In this document: positions 51,284 to 59,000 of the stretch, piece after piece
Layout of the letters: the number at the start of each line of letters is the position of its first letter
Position numbering within the stretch: position 1 is the stretch's first letter
Translations under genes and position numbers: made by a program
The notes under the pieces: generated by a model
The model's database searches: none
The model's input: the letters and a program-made list of their open reading frames with translations, nothing else
What the model was told of the DNA's origin: nothing
Assembly (NCBI GenBank): GCA_022885665.1
Contig: JAGQDJ010000043.1
Span: forward strand, 310,001-374,000
DNA from: Triops longicaudatus
Lineage: Eukaryota > Arthropoda > Branchiopoda > Notostraca > Triopsidae
Length of the DNA stretch: 64,000 bases
Direction of reading: 5' to 3'

Positions 51284-52144
51284 CAGGAAAATGCTGTGTT
51301 CGAAAAACAGAGTATTTGAAACATTACTTCTCTGTGTTTGGAGCTCTCAGTGGGCATCAGCGCTCCCAAGGAAAAACGACATAAAAAGGTTTGCTTTGCA
51401 GGTCTGCTTTACGTCTTATTAGCTGTTTCCAGTAGGGATTACAGTCGACATTTGACGAAAAGTAAAAGGTATTTCAGAGAAAATCAGAGCTAGAACATAA
51501 CATGTAACAGAATTCGGTTGTTTTTTCTTGAAAGTCCGTTCATTTTGTATGATCTGATCAACTATTCACCAAATTTCCGCAACATATGTAAAATATTTAT
51601 TATATACAATACTTGACGTATATTAAAAGACAGAGTTAACACAGGAAAATGAGTTAGTGCAATAAGTTAGGTTTGTTTTGGTGTTATTAGACGAGTGACG
51701 TTAAACTTTCGACGTATTATCTTCGAGTTTCGTGTTTAGCGCAATGAGTAGTTGCACTGAGGGCAAAAATTTCCACTTTTCACTCAAAATCGTGCATCAA
51801 AAGAAGCAAAGGTGCGGAGTGCTAATGCCCGTGTTCTTTGCAGGGAATGGAATAAGCGAATGACGGAAGACCAGGCTCGAAAAACATATGATCGTGCCAT
51901 GAAACTCGAGCAGGAATTTGGCGAATACTTCACTGGTAAGTTGTTCAACCGTAGAAGTAATATGACTTATGAGCATATTTTTTCCCTTGACCTTTTTTGT
52001 TTCGATGTATTAATTACTTGTGTTTTCTTTCTCTTAGCCATTGTGCAAGGAGATACTCTAGAAGAAATTTATGCCAAAATCAAAGAAGTAATCCGAGACC
52101 AGTCTGGACCTAGCATCTGGATTCCTGCCAAAGAGAAACTTTGA
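13148..52144 (+). CDS. dlg1: Discs-large (DLG) MAGUK scaffold protein, 16 coding exons
   Basis: Spliced gene. Exons: 13148-13174, 23322-23501, 39649-39687, 40821-41099, 41240-41455, 42344-42509, 42688-42781, 48413-48626, 48728-48870, 48936-49182, 50287-50431, 50498-50644, 50753-50925, 51003-51112, 51844-51935, 52038-52144. Every intron is GT-AG, the phases match at each junction and the frame closes at TGA, giving 792 aa. Domains by residue: Cys-rich N-terminus 1-9, Ser/Pro-rich linker 10-82, PDZ1 about 93-181, PDZ2 about 186-278, PDZ3 about 337-420, SH3 about 454-520, HOOK about 520-590, guanylate-kinase-like about 603-785. The order is diagnostic for DLG. Known family role: membrane-associated scaffold at septate junctions, epithelial polarity sites and synapses, where the PDZ domains bind C-terminal tails of channels and adhesion proteins. 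The kinase-like domain has GPLKDR (609-614) in place of a P-loop, so it should be a protein-binding, catalytically dead module as in other MAGUKs. No L27 domain is seen. The exon model is my own reading and has no transcript support. Confidence 0.95.
18558..18579 (+). repeat. T10-G12 homopolymer junction
   Basis: Ten T followed by twelve G, inside intron 1. Confidence 0.85.
21087..21228. mobile_element. Fold-back inverted repeat (MITE-like, 142 bp)
   Basis: The two halves are diverged reverse complements over roughly 50 bases: the left starts TAGTGAATTCAGT and the right, read on minus, TAGCGAATTCAGT. The arms continue through CACTGRGTT and AAACAYAGC. TA lies at both tips. It ends 18 bases before the Harbinger-like element. 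Fold-back MITE is the best description; the family is unknown. Confidence 0.6.
21247..22173. mobile_element. PIF/Harbinger-like non-autonomous element (927 bp)
   Basis: The termini GGYTGTGTTTYCACTGC (15 of 17 identical between the ends) are flanked by TAA on both sides (21244-21246 and 22174-22176). The 3-bp TWA duplication together with G-rich ends is typical of PIF/Harbinger. Subterminal GTTTCCACT-like and GTGTTA motifs recur inside both ends. No transposase or Myb-like open frame is visible, so it is non-autonomous or deleted. Confidence 0.7.
23322..23501 (+). CDS. dlg1: dlg1 coding exon 2: Ser/Pro-rich linker with two in-frame donors
   Basis: Sixty codons, phase 0 in and out, residues 10-69. 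It starts SPRHGRNIDDRSPSPTPG and includes PDGIRPIAATERI. Its Ser/Pro/Asp-rich character is like the PEST-type linker between the N-terminus and PDZ1 in MAGUKs; there is no folded domain. The acceptor is TTTGTAG after a long pyrimidine tract. Two donors are possible: ATT|GTAAGT at 23442 (strong consensus; 40 codons) and CAG|GTATGG at 23502 (60 codons). Both keep the frame, so use of the first would drop 20 residues. Assignment to dlg1 rests on phase, strand, splice signals and position rather than on strong sequence conservation. Confidence 0.7.
24838..24939. mobile_element. Short pogo-like element (about 102 bp)
   Basis: The left end, CAGTAGGACTCCGATTTTGT, is preceded by TA (24836-24837). The right end, read on minus, is CACTAGAACTCCCAGTTTGT. 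The ends are similar, but TA is lost on the right. Probably an old internal-deletion derivative of a pogo/Tigger-type transposon. Confidence 0.45.
33352..33417 (+). CDS. Candidate alternative first or cassette exon of dlg1 (speculative)
   Basis: An open frame starting at ATG 33352 runs 22 codons to a consensus GTAAGT donor at 33418 and exits in phase 0, the phase needed for exon 3. The peptide is hydrophilic and Glu/Lys-rich, ending VPSEGEEMVLLDP. A CAG at 33358-33360 could alternatively serve as an acceptor for a 57-nt cassette (19 codons), but the preceding pyrimidine tract is poor. Drosophila Dlg is known to use alternative N-termini, which makes such an exon plausible. I recognise no homologous peptide, and a phase match alone has a one in three chance, so this is a lead only. 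Confidence 0.2.
36665..36980. mobile_element. Possible degenerate pogo-like element
   Basis: AACTCCGATTTTGTAAAC at the left (from 36674) is mirrored by a right end that reads GCAGTCGAACTTCGATTTTG on minus (ending at 36980). The shared CGATTTTGT core also matches the 24838 element. The left end also forms a small local inverted repeat (36674-36682 with 36700-36708). The left tip is eroded and no target duplication is seen, so the boundaries are approximate. Confidence 0.35.
39649..39687 (+). CDS. dlg1: dlg1 coding exon 3: 13-codon exon before PDZ1
   Basis: Thirty-nine bases encode ANQPHSLQFSDRY (residues 70-82). The acceptor follows a pyrimidine tract ending TTTTGTAG and the donor is TAT|GTAAGT. 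Phase 0 on both sides, so skipping would keep the frame. It lies just upstream of the PDZ1 exon, in the position of the linker in other DLG proteins. There is no domain; the assignment comes from strong splice signals, phase and position. Confidence 0.65.
39688..40820 (+). other. dlg1 intron 3 (1.1 kb), T-rich with a 21-bp hairpin
   Basis: A strongly T-rich intron on the coding strand, which explains the long hydrophobic open frames at 39483-39833 and 39858-40124 (Phe/Leu/Tyr-rich translations of T tracts, not membrane proteins). It contains a 12-bp inverted repeat (AAATCTCTTGTT and its complement, around 40303-40335) and the perfect hairpin at 40433-40479. Confidence 0.6.
40433..40479. repeat. 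Perfect 21-bp hairpin with 5-nt loop
   Basis: The arms 40433-40453 and 40459-40479 are exact reverse complements around the loop TGTTA. It lies in intron 3, about 340 bases before the PDZ1 exon. In the transcript it would form a strong stem. Origin unknown. Confidence 0.85.
40821..41099 (+). CDS. dlg1: dlg1 coding exon 4: PDZ1
   Basis: Ninety-three codons, phase 0 in and out, residues 83-175. It encodes EYEEIVLERGNSGLGFSISG, a hallmark DLG PDZ1 start, with the carboxylate-binding GLGF at 103-106 and the class I helix histidine H159 in NVPHAAAVDAL. The acceptor is TTTAG|TCG and the donor CTG|GTAAGA. The final strand of the domain (NVRRQ) comes from exon 5. Reading through the 140-nt intron 4 gives a frame that later stops and is not part of the domain. 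Known role: PDZ1 of DLG binds C-terminal tails of potassium channels and similar partners. Confidence 0.97.
41240..41455 (+). CDS. dlg1: dlg1 coding exon 5: PDZ1 end and first part of PDZ2
   Basis: Seventy-two codons, phase 0 in and out, residues 176-247. It completes PDZ1 with NVRRQKNSP, then opens PDZ2 with ILELELVKGNKGLGFSIAGG and IGNQHIPGDNGIYVTKI, nearly identical to Drosophila and vertebrate DLG PDZ2 as I know them. GLGF is at 197-200. The donor is CCT|GTAAGT. The exon ends in the loop before the alpha-B helix, after LLAVRNLP. Confidence 0.97.
41456..42343 (+). other. dlg1 intron 5 (888 nt)
   Basis: AT-rich intron without recognised coding content. It contains two small adjacent inverted repeats around 41763-41820 (GAAGCTT...AAGCTTC and TTTGACTTGAAAGTCAAA). 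The acceptor follows a T-rich tract ending CCGCAG. Confidence 0.6.
42344..42509 (+). CDS. dlg1: dlg1 coding exon 6: PDZ2 end and linker
   Basis: Enters in phase 0 and exits in phase 1; residues 248-302 plus the first base of P303. It carries SEKSLENVTHEEAVATLKS with the class I histidine H259 in the alpha-B helix, then the last strand VVLVISK and a Pro-rich linker. Two extra residues sit at the exon 5/6 junction compared with my recollection of the Drosophila loop. The donor is CCAC|GTAATT. Confidence 0.95.
42688..42781 (+). CDS. dlg1: dlg1 coding exon 7: linker between PDZ2 and PDZ3
   Basis: Enters in phase 1 and exits in phase 2; residues 303-333 plus two bases of R334. It encodes PHLDLGVPYSDPIEPPG and ends STPRAVSEEDISR, closely like the conserved TPRAVSTEDI motif that precedes PDZ3 in Drosophila Dlg. 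The linker is much shorter than the long low-complexity Drosophila linker. The acceptor is TTTGTAG and the donor CAAG|GTAATT. Confidence 0.93.
42782..48412 (+). other. dlg1 intron 7 (5.6 kb)
   Basis: Separates the PDZ2 and PDZ3 exons. It is mostly AT-rich, with GC-richer patches around 42.95-43.45 kb and 45.48-46.75 kb that carry long chance open frames on both strands (for example 45317-45745 and 47769-48209 on minus). None has a domain that I recognise. In Drosophila this part of the protein is a long variable linker, so an extra cassette exon could be hidden here; I could not identify one. Confidence 0.5.
48413..48626 (+). CDS. dlg1: dlg1 coding exon 8: PDZ3
   Basis: Enters in phase 2 and exits in phase 0; residues 334-405. 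It encodes RTVTLHKGASGLGFNIVGGE, then GIFISFILAGGPADLSGELK and RGDQILSVNNVDLRHATHEQ, the PDZ3 signature. GLGF is at 347-350 and the class I histidine is H397. The acceptor is TTATTACAG and the donor AAG|GTAATT. PDZ3 in this family typically binds neuroligin-type and related C-termini. Confidence 0.97.
48728..48870 (+). CDS. dlg1: dlg1 coding exon 9: PDZ3 end and PDZ3-SH3 linker
   Basis: Enters in phase 0 and exits in phase 2; residues 406-452 plus two bases of R453. It gives TAGQTVTVVVQYRPEEYNRF, closing PDZ3, followed by a helix (EAKIHELKQQI) and LLRTSQKRTLYVR, the lead into the SH3 domain. The preceding intron is only 101 nt. The acceptor chosen is CACGCAG|ACG, which restores the LK-TAGQTV alignment; GGCAGG nine bases later is the less fitting alternative. 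The donor is CAG|GTAGCA. Confidence 0.94.
48936..49182 (+). CDS. dlg1: dlg1 coding exon 10: SH3 domain
   Basis: Enters in phase 2 and exits in phase 0; residues 453-535. It encodes RALFDYDPNKDDGLPSRGLQ, then GDILHVTNASDDEWWQARRV and GIIPSKRRWERKQRARDRTV, the MAGUK SH3. Known structure: this SH3 pairs with the kinase-like domain within the protein rather than binding polyproline in the usual way. The last part, rich in Arg/Lys, begins the HOOK region. Intron 9, just upstream, is 65 nt. The donor is AAG|GTAAAA. Confidence 0.96.
49183..50286 (+). other. dlg1 intron 10 (1.1 kb)
   Basis: AT-rich, with no recognised exon, repeat or RNA. Its acceptor is CCTTTGCAG before the HOOK exon. Confidence 0.6.
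50287..50431 (+). CDS. dlg1: dlg1 coding exon 11: HOOK insert (protein 4.1-binding type)
   Basis: Enters in phase 0 and exits in phase 1; residues 536-583 plus one base. It encodes QSTLDRKKKNFTFSRKFPF and then SRDDQSEEGSDQEGHM. The basic KKKNFTFSRKFPF motif matches the HOOK insert of Drosophila Dlg and the I3 insert of vertebrate SAP97, which is known to bind FERM proteins of the 4.1 family at the membrane cortex. The acidic Ser-rich tail is probably disordered and phosphorylatable (inference). The donor is CTGA|GTAAGT. Confidence 0.95.
50498..50644 (+). CDS. dlg1: dlg1 coding exon 12: start of guanylate-kinase-like domain
   Basis: Enters in phase 1 and exits in phase 1; residues 584-632 plus one base. 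It gives EDTILSYEAVQQTEV, then SRPVIILGPLKDRINDDLIS and FPEKFGSCVP. GPLKDR (609-614) replaces the GxxGxGK ATP-binding loop of true guanylate kinases, so the fold should bind phosphoproteins and not act as an enzyme (established for MAGUKs). Intron 11 upstream is only 66 nt. Confidence 0.96.
50753..50925 (+). CDS. dlg1: dlg1 coding exon 13: guanylate-kinase-like domain, GMP-site region
   Basis: Enters in phase 1 and exits in phase 0; residues 633-690. It encodes HTTRPRREYEVDHRDYHFVA, then HLFIEAGQYNDNLYGTSVAS and VREVAEK. The TTRPxRxYExDxxDYHF segment corresponds to the GMP-binding region, which in MAGUKs has become a phosphopeptide-binding surface. The acceptor is TTGCTAG and the donor AAG|GTAAAC. 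Confidence 0.97.
51003..51112 (+). CDS. dlg1: dlg1 coding exon 14: guanylate-kinase-like core
   Basis: Enters in phase 0 and exits in phase 2; residues 691-726 plus two bases of M727. It encodes GKHCILDVSGNAIKRLHAAQ and LYPIAVFIKPKSVEAIM, the central strand and helix of the kinase-like fold. Intron 13 upstream is 77 nt. The donor is AT|GTAAGT. Confidence 0.96.
51113..51843 (+). other. dlg1 intron 14 (731 nt) with a fold-back element
   Basis: AT-rich intron carrying the inverted-repeat element at 51221-51382, which includes a 36-T tract. The acceptor at 51842-51843 is TTTGCAG and is well away from the T tract. Confidence 0.6.
51221..51382. mobile_element. Inverted-repeat element in intron 14 with a T36 tract
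   Basis: The arms GTTTTCCTTGGGAGC (left, around 51226-51240) and GCTCCCAAGGAAAAAC (right, around 51362-51377) are complementary with one A of length difference and extend a few bases to each side. Between them are 36 T (51245-51280) and a region with AAACACAG-like motifs that faintly resemble the fold-back at 21087-21228. No certain target duplication. Probably a MITE. Confidence 0.5.
51844..51935 (+). CDS. dlg1: dlg1 coding exon 15: guanylate-kinase-like domain, lid helix
   Basis: Enters in phase 2 and exits in phase 1; residues 727-757 plus one base. It encodes MEWNKRMTEDQARKTYDRAM and KLEQEFGEYFT, the helical segment near the end of the kinase-like domain, closely like MNRRMTEEQAKKTYERA in Drosophila. 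The acceptor is TTTGCAG and the donor CTG|GTAAGT. Confidence 0.96.
52038..52144 (+). CDS. dlg1: dlg1 coding exon 16: C-terminus and stop
   Basis: Enters in phase 1; residues 758-792. It encodes AIVQGDTLEEIYAKIKEVIR, then DQSGPSIWIPAKEKL and TGA at 52142-52144. The ending SGPxIWIPAxExL is the standard DLG C-terminus, so the protein is complete at this end. Confidence 0.97.
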
Positions 52145-53080
52145 GACGTTTTTGTTGCTGTTGACTTTTGTCTGCTCGCAAATTTTTCATCCCTTGACCT
52201 CGCTCTTATTACTGCTGCTGCTGCTGCTGATTGCGGTGTTTATTGATAGGACGGCACAATTGTGTAGAACAGATTGCATATGGATGGGGCAGAAATTCAA
52301 AACGAGCCATTCTTTTACAAGGAAAAATGGAGATAAAGTGGAAAAAGGACCGTTAGTGGCGAAAGCACAAATACGCCTAAACTGATCGTGGCGATGCATC
52401 TAGGTACTGTGCTGTGCAATATGTATTTTATTGGGAAAACTGTTGACCCTTTACCGTGACGTGACGAAGAAAGGAAGAATTCCACACACTTTACACTACA
52501 CCCAATGCATTAAAAAACGACTACACCTTTTGTGATTTTTTCGCAATTTATCGAAAGGTCTCTCATTTTTCCCCATCTTGATCTTTCCCTACTACTGTCC
52601 TTCGCTCTCTTTAGCGGTCGTATGAGAAGACCCAGACATGTTTATCCTTTGTCTTTTCAGTTTCTTTTCATGGGTATCTTCTTTTTGGCTCCAACAGTTT
52701 TAATTGTTACATGTCCTTGGTGATGTGTTGAACCCTACAGGAAAATAATGAAGTGACGAAGAAGGTAAAAATTAAGTTAAGCTCAGTTCGCAAATACTTG
52801 TTGGACTTTCTTCAGTTTATTGGTCCCTTTGTTTTCGGAACGCGATTTGTAATTTATTGACTGTACGTGTCCCAAAGGCGAGTGGCGTCCAGTGGAGTAG
52901 ATACAACCAAAACAGAAGATACTGCTCTTTTATTGGGGCAGAAAGTGTATAGAATCTCTGACGTGTGGTGCGTGTGCTGCATTATAGCCTTGGAGTTCTC
53001 CCCCAGAGCGACAGTGACACTGTTTAAAAATACATGATTAGTTGTCGAAACTGTTAATTAAATGTCGTTGGCTTTATGAA
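52145..53080 (+). other. dlg1: Probable dlg1 3' UTR
   Basis: Non-coding DNA right after the stop. It contains a short CTG repeat (52212-52229). The first plausible poly(A) signal I see is ATTAAA at 53057-53062, followed by a GT-rich stretch. No strong AATAAA lies closer on the plus strand, so the true end could be farther downstream. Confidence 0.35.
52212..52229 (+). repeat. (CTG)n trinucleotide repeat in putative 3' UTR
   Basis: Six consecutive CTG units about 70 bases after the dlg1 stop codon. Confidence 0.85.
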
Positions 53081-56000
53081 ATTAAGCCCTTGGGCCCCGG
53101 TATACGCCAGGACTTTTAAAATAACAGGTAAGGACATTGCTTCCTCCGTGGAGAGTAGGTCTGTTATAGTGACTAACAGCGGAGGACGAACGAAGTAGGG
53201 GGGACTCTAATAAGTACTCCGCATTACGGATATAAAAAGTCTTAACATTTCAGACAAGATACAACAAAGGGTACCTGAACGATCTCAGTTTTCTTTTTAC
53301 ATAAAAAGAAAATGTAAAAAAAAGATAGTCCTACTGCACTCGATTGCCATTTCTCCATGTGAAAAAAGGGGTTAAAATTCGGCACAAGTTTAAAATCTAA
53401 TAAGTTTGTTTTAAAGAAAAAAAAGCCCGAACAACTGCAGGACTTGTTTCTAAAAGAAAAATTACTGTCGAAACGGTTTCTTTAATTTTTAACCGTTTTT
53501 AGAGCATTATTTGTGACATTTGTTAATGGTGTTCTTTAGTAAGGGGTTGTGTGTACCGTGGCCTTCAGACAAATTGCTTTATGCAAAAATTGCTCATAAG
53601 GTTCATGAGGGAGAGGAATGAAATTTATAAATTATCTGAGAAAAGACACAGAAACAATCATTTGTCTATTATAGACTAGGCGAGACATTTTATGGAGCAA
53701 CACCGAACAAATAGAGAAAACCTTGTAACTAACTCGGCAGATGTTCAGAAGAAAACTTATAACTCTATTACGAAAATCGCCGTTTGGGGCTCAAGGTCTA
53801 GCCAAAAACACTTAATCATACAAAACGCTTCATGCATGTTCTTAAAAGACACTGAAGTATTCGAGATTGTTTAGTTAAGATAGCGAAGTAATTGACAAGC
53901 TTATGGTGTCAAATACATCTATATCAAGAAAGTCGAAGACCATAATACACTGAAACATGACGTGGTTCGCCTTTATAAACCCTAAACAACTATTTAAATT
54001 ACTGAAATCCACAGTGGCAAGTTTACACAAGTCTCTAAACGCGCTTATTAGGACAATTGTTTCAAGCAATGCTCTGACTCACGTAACGTCTTCAGCGCGA
54101 TCGTCGATTTTTGCATAACGTAAGTGATTTGTATTGCATGATATTACGGCACAACGCCGACAGAAAAAAAAACACTAGCATAAAAAATAACGTTTGACAA
54201 GAACAACGCATTTTACACACGTACCAATATGCTGGAATATATCGAGCGCCACAGTATCTGCATCTACAACTGAGCTCTACAATATCGGCTAAATACGGAA
54301 AGAACGCAGATTTAATCGGAACCGCGGATTTTACGTCGCAGCCCTACTTAAAAATGCGTACACATTGAAAATAACATTGCCTTAACCCCACGTAGAGAAA
54401 GCAAAGTAGCCTTTTATCTACTGAGGTATTCAAGACCACTACACCTGTGCGGCTCAAAATCCTGTGCTTTCACCCTTTCTAAAGTAAAACACGAAAAGTT
54501 ATAAAAAAAAACTATATCTTCTATAATTTTTTCTTCGTCATCTAGACTGCGGCAGTGCTCTATATAATACATTCGTGAGAAAATAAAGCTCACAGACTTT
54601 TCGTCTCTCTGGTGCAAGTTATAGGAAAGTTTCGGATAGAGAAGAATGGAGCAGAAAATCTTGGTCTCCAAGCTTGTTTCCCAGTTTTCTGGCTTAAAAG
54701 CTGCGCAAGATATAAGCGATATAATGCTGTTTTAATTTGTGAGACGAAGTAACGGAAGACGGAGGTAGATCAAACTCTCCTGCGAAGGCCGTAGGCAAAG
54801 TGAACGGTGAGAAAGAGAAAATTATGCAGTAAATTTAGGCGGAAAACTATCATAGCACAGGGTTTCAGATGACTTCACACCAGTTTCTGCCCCTTGACCA
54901 ACAGTACATTATTGGTGAATTTTGCTCGATATATTTTGAAGTTGCCGCGAGATTAAATTTGTGCAACAAATTTTTTCAGTTATTGCGTAACACTTGTTTT
55001 TACCAACCGTTTTTACCGACCTTCACGGCACATACATAGCTCACTTAAGTAAGTTACTAACACAGTTATCATAAGTATACATTATTTGCTTACGAAACGA
55101 CCACAACATGGCTACAAGTAATATCACAACAAGTATTACTCGCTGACAAATCTATCGGGAAAATATGCCATTGTTTAATTTGCCTAATAAGACAAACACT
55201 AGCATCGGTAAATAAACTCATGTCAGAGTTTCTAGGCTAAAGCCGGATGTTCGACAGGCCTAAAGAGTGCGAACCCATAGCGATTCGCTACCTGTTTTCC
55301 GCCATTGAACACATTTCTGACCCTTTACGGATTGTCGGGTTGCCGTGTCAAGAAATAAACCTGAAGTCTATTTTGACGATACGACCACTCCTTGCTGCAT
55401 TTTTTTTTTTCAGACGTTCTATTTAACTTGCATTCTGAAAAAAAAAGACAGGCATTTTACCTGGTTTCAGTAGAGTTGGGAGGGAGCTGTAGAGCGAATT
55501 CTTTTCCCTGTATGAGCTTTCAGTCGTGAAAATCGGGCATTGTTGTCGTGTCGTAATGTAGGTACAAATGATTTGGCTGTCTGCATGCGTCTTAACAATG
55601 TTAGTGACTAAGCATAAAAAATTTAACCACGTTCCTCAACCGATGAACTGACTGGAAGTTTTGTTTCCAGTTTCTATGTCGCGTTGTTTCGAGACCATCC
55701 CCAACTATAATACTGTCGAATAATACATTATAAAGAGGAACCTGCTTGACGAAATACTAGATTAGAACAGAAAGTCAAACGGGAACAGAAGGACCAAACC
55801 CAACTGCACGAAATGACTAATTAACGAAATAGATCAGCGTCAGCAAATTTCTGCACAAAACAGCTAACACCTTTACAGGGATTTCACATACACAAAAATG
55901 GGAAAAATAGCGATAAGTCCATTGTAAAATTTATACCCGGAATGCACTTCTGAAGATAAATGTATTTTTAAAAAGATAGCTTCCTTCGGTCTACAAATTT

Positions 56001-59000
56001 AGTTACATAGAACAACCCGATTGAAAAATCAAATTAGACTGTTATGTGCTTTTATAATTAGTCGCCGCACCCTTATTTCACGGTTTTTCTTTCTTTTTCC
56101 ACAGACGATGATATTGTTAGACAATGTTCTGTTGGGATAAACTTGTGTATTACAGTTTTAAATCATGGAGTTTCAGGACACTCGCATACACCGGTTGGAG
56201 GCGTGGGTTGGTAAGATAGGAAGCACCTTTCACGCCGAGCTTCTAGTAATCCCGTCTTAATATTATTTGCTCATGCAAACTGGAAAGTCATAGTTTTCTT
56301 TTTCTTAGACAGCAACAGTTGGTTCTTACCAAGTTCTAGGCCATCGATTTCGCAACAATCACAACTATCATTCCGCCGAAACTACGAGGAAACTTTTAAC
56401 AAAGTTGCTACTGGAACATATACTTTAGCAATGATAAAACAAGCAAAAGCTCACATATTTGACTAATAAATGATTTTGAGCCTATGAAGTCCCTATGCAC
56501 TGGTTATTAACGACCAGTTCGATGATTAAGTTTATCTGATAGTTTTCATAAAACTGATATAATTTTATTTTAAGATTAATAAGAAGTAATGTATCATGGA
56601 AGGAGGCATTAATATTACAGAATGAAATACAGTGGCAGCGGGTTGCCGTGTTTCCGAGAGCACTGCCATTTACCCGTCAAAGATTTTACAGTCACCGTCA
56701 TATTGACTTTGACCAACCTAAAATCCGCTTTTGTTATTTTGGGAATTGGGGTAGTAGCAAATAAAGTAGCACACATGTGAATTGGTCCACGGGAAGATTT
56801 CGTACTTTTGTCAATAACCATAAAGTTGACCAAGAACTTGAGAGTTGACGAAGAAGTTGACCATGAGAGAAAAATTTACACACGGAAATCCATAACAACT
56901 GTCGAATGCTGCACGAAAACTAATCATAGAATAAGCTGTTGTGCAACTGGAAGAGAACACACGTTTTACACATTGTACAGATCCTTAAATTGCGTCAGTC
57001 AGTTTTAGTAAAACGCGAATGCAGATGGAAGATGTACGTACGAGCACGACTTCGTACGAACGAAAGTACGAACGAAATCTTTTAGTGAATTAATTCATGT
57101 TAACTACCCGTATATCTTTCGTCATTACAACTGTTGCTTGCAAAAATGCTTCGATGACTTACACGCATTGGCAAATCTTGTTATCGATAAGGATAGCAAC
57201 TATTGCGCTTATTTCGATTTTATTAATTCGGGAAGCTAATTAAAATTTTTGCGGATGAAAGGTGAGTGATTTTTAATTCGAAATTTAAAACAATACTTAC
57301 GATTATACGCAAGATTTTTTGTGAAAAAAAAATACAATAAACTATTCTTTTAATTTTGACTAAAAATATTATACAAGTACTAAACATTTACGTACGAAAG
57401 TAAGATTCTATAGCTGTAGAATTTTGAATAAAAAATGTCTCTGAAAGATATGTCGAACATTCTAAAAAGTCTGGAATTCCTAATTAAAGAGACCAGTTAT
57501 GTATTTGCTAGGGTTTCAGAGGCTTCACAAGCGAACACACTCTTGAGGAACTCCATGCTCGCTATGCATGATGCAGCGGCTTAGAAATTGTTTCACTTGA
57601 GGAACGCCCTGTTTGCAAAGCACAAACAAGGCGGGAGCAGCGTCAAAGCGATTCTCTTTCACATAATTTATAATGTGAGACAAAGAGGACAAACACTGTC
57701 GGAGCGGTGACACAAAACACTTTTATAAAATCACCATGCCTCCTAAATGCGACATATCCTCGAATGGTGATCGTCCGACACAGTACATAAAACAGTTTCA
57801 CAATGACGAACGACGACCATTGTGGAAAACTCATACCACACTTGGAACCGATGAGGCCACGTCGTTACCGGCACGTTGTCCCTTAAGCTGTCTCCACGGT
57901 AGTAGCAAATGGTGAGGTTCATCGGGTACAAGGGTCTAAAACCAAAGCAAAAGGCCGTTTGTAAAGTATGCTTGGCGTCTGATACTTTTTTATAAGGCGG
58001 CATTCAACTGTACAACCGCTAACAAATCAATACGTTTAATTGGTCAGTCAACACCCTGTTTTGATGGTAACACCCCAAGTCAGCCAATTTATCACCTAGG
58101 TTTTTGCTCTTTTGCACTCTTTTGCTCGTTTCTTCTCCGCGTCACTTCCTTCTTTCCCTATCTTAAACGTTATAACGTCTGCTAAGGCGGTTAAGGATGC
58201 TGTTGCCTAGGTGACTTGGTGGCTAGCGAGATTCATCCATCACTTGATTGGGGACAGAATCTAATCCATAAGGCGAGGAGTTCCAAAGGACCCACATGTT
58301 GCACCATTACACACACGCTCTCGTTCTCTCTTTTTGTGCCTCCGCACCACTTCGGGAATCGCACCCAAGCTATAGCGCATGTGAGCCAGGCGTGGTCTTA
58401 CGCATTTGTACGCCTAAAACTCCCTCCCTAATAGCATACACATCTCCCATCTCCTACAAGGAAGGAAGATCTCTAGCAGCTCAAAGCAGTCGTAGTGGAG
58501 GAAGCGCTCCAAGAGTAAACTCTCGTAATACTGTTCTGTTTTTCCGTGCAGTGGGGGTGGTCTTAAAGCGGAGGAACAGTAAACCCACATATTTACTGTT
58601 CATGCTTCCTGTAAATGGCGCTTCCATAACAGTAGCTTCAGATCTTTACCTAATCTTTGCCAATGCAGTGACGGAATAATAACCATGTTCCAGCACTCGA
58701 AGATACTGGCAAATCTATTTTGTTCTACGTTCTCGATCTCACGCGCACTACCGCACTACCAAGTTGGGCTTTTATCTTAAATATACAACCTGTGTTATCA
58801 AGTGGCGTTGAAAAATCTCAAGTGAAAACACGCTTCACGCCTTGTCTGTGTGAAACTCGTGTGCAAGCGGCTCGTGGAAGACGAACATCAGTGATCAGTG
58901 ATAACGTAATTTTTCTTTCAGGAGTCTTTCTAAAAGAAATTGGAATTTGTCAAAATGCCTATCAGAAGGGGTCACGTGGCTCCCCAGAATAGTTACATAG

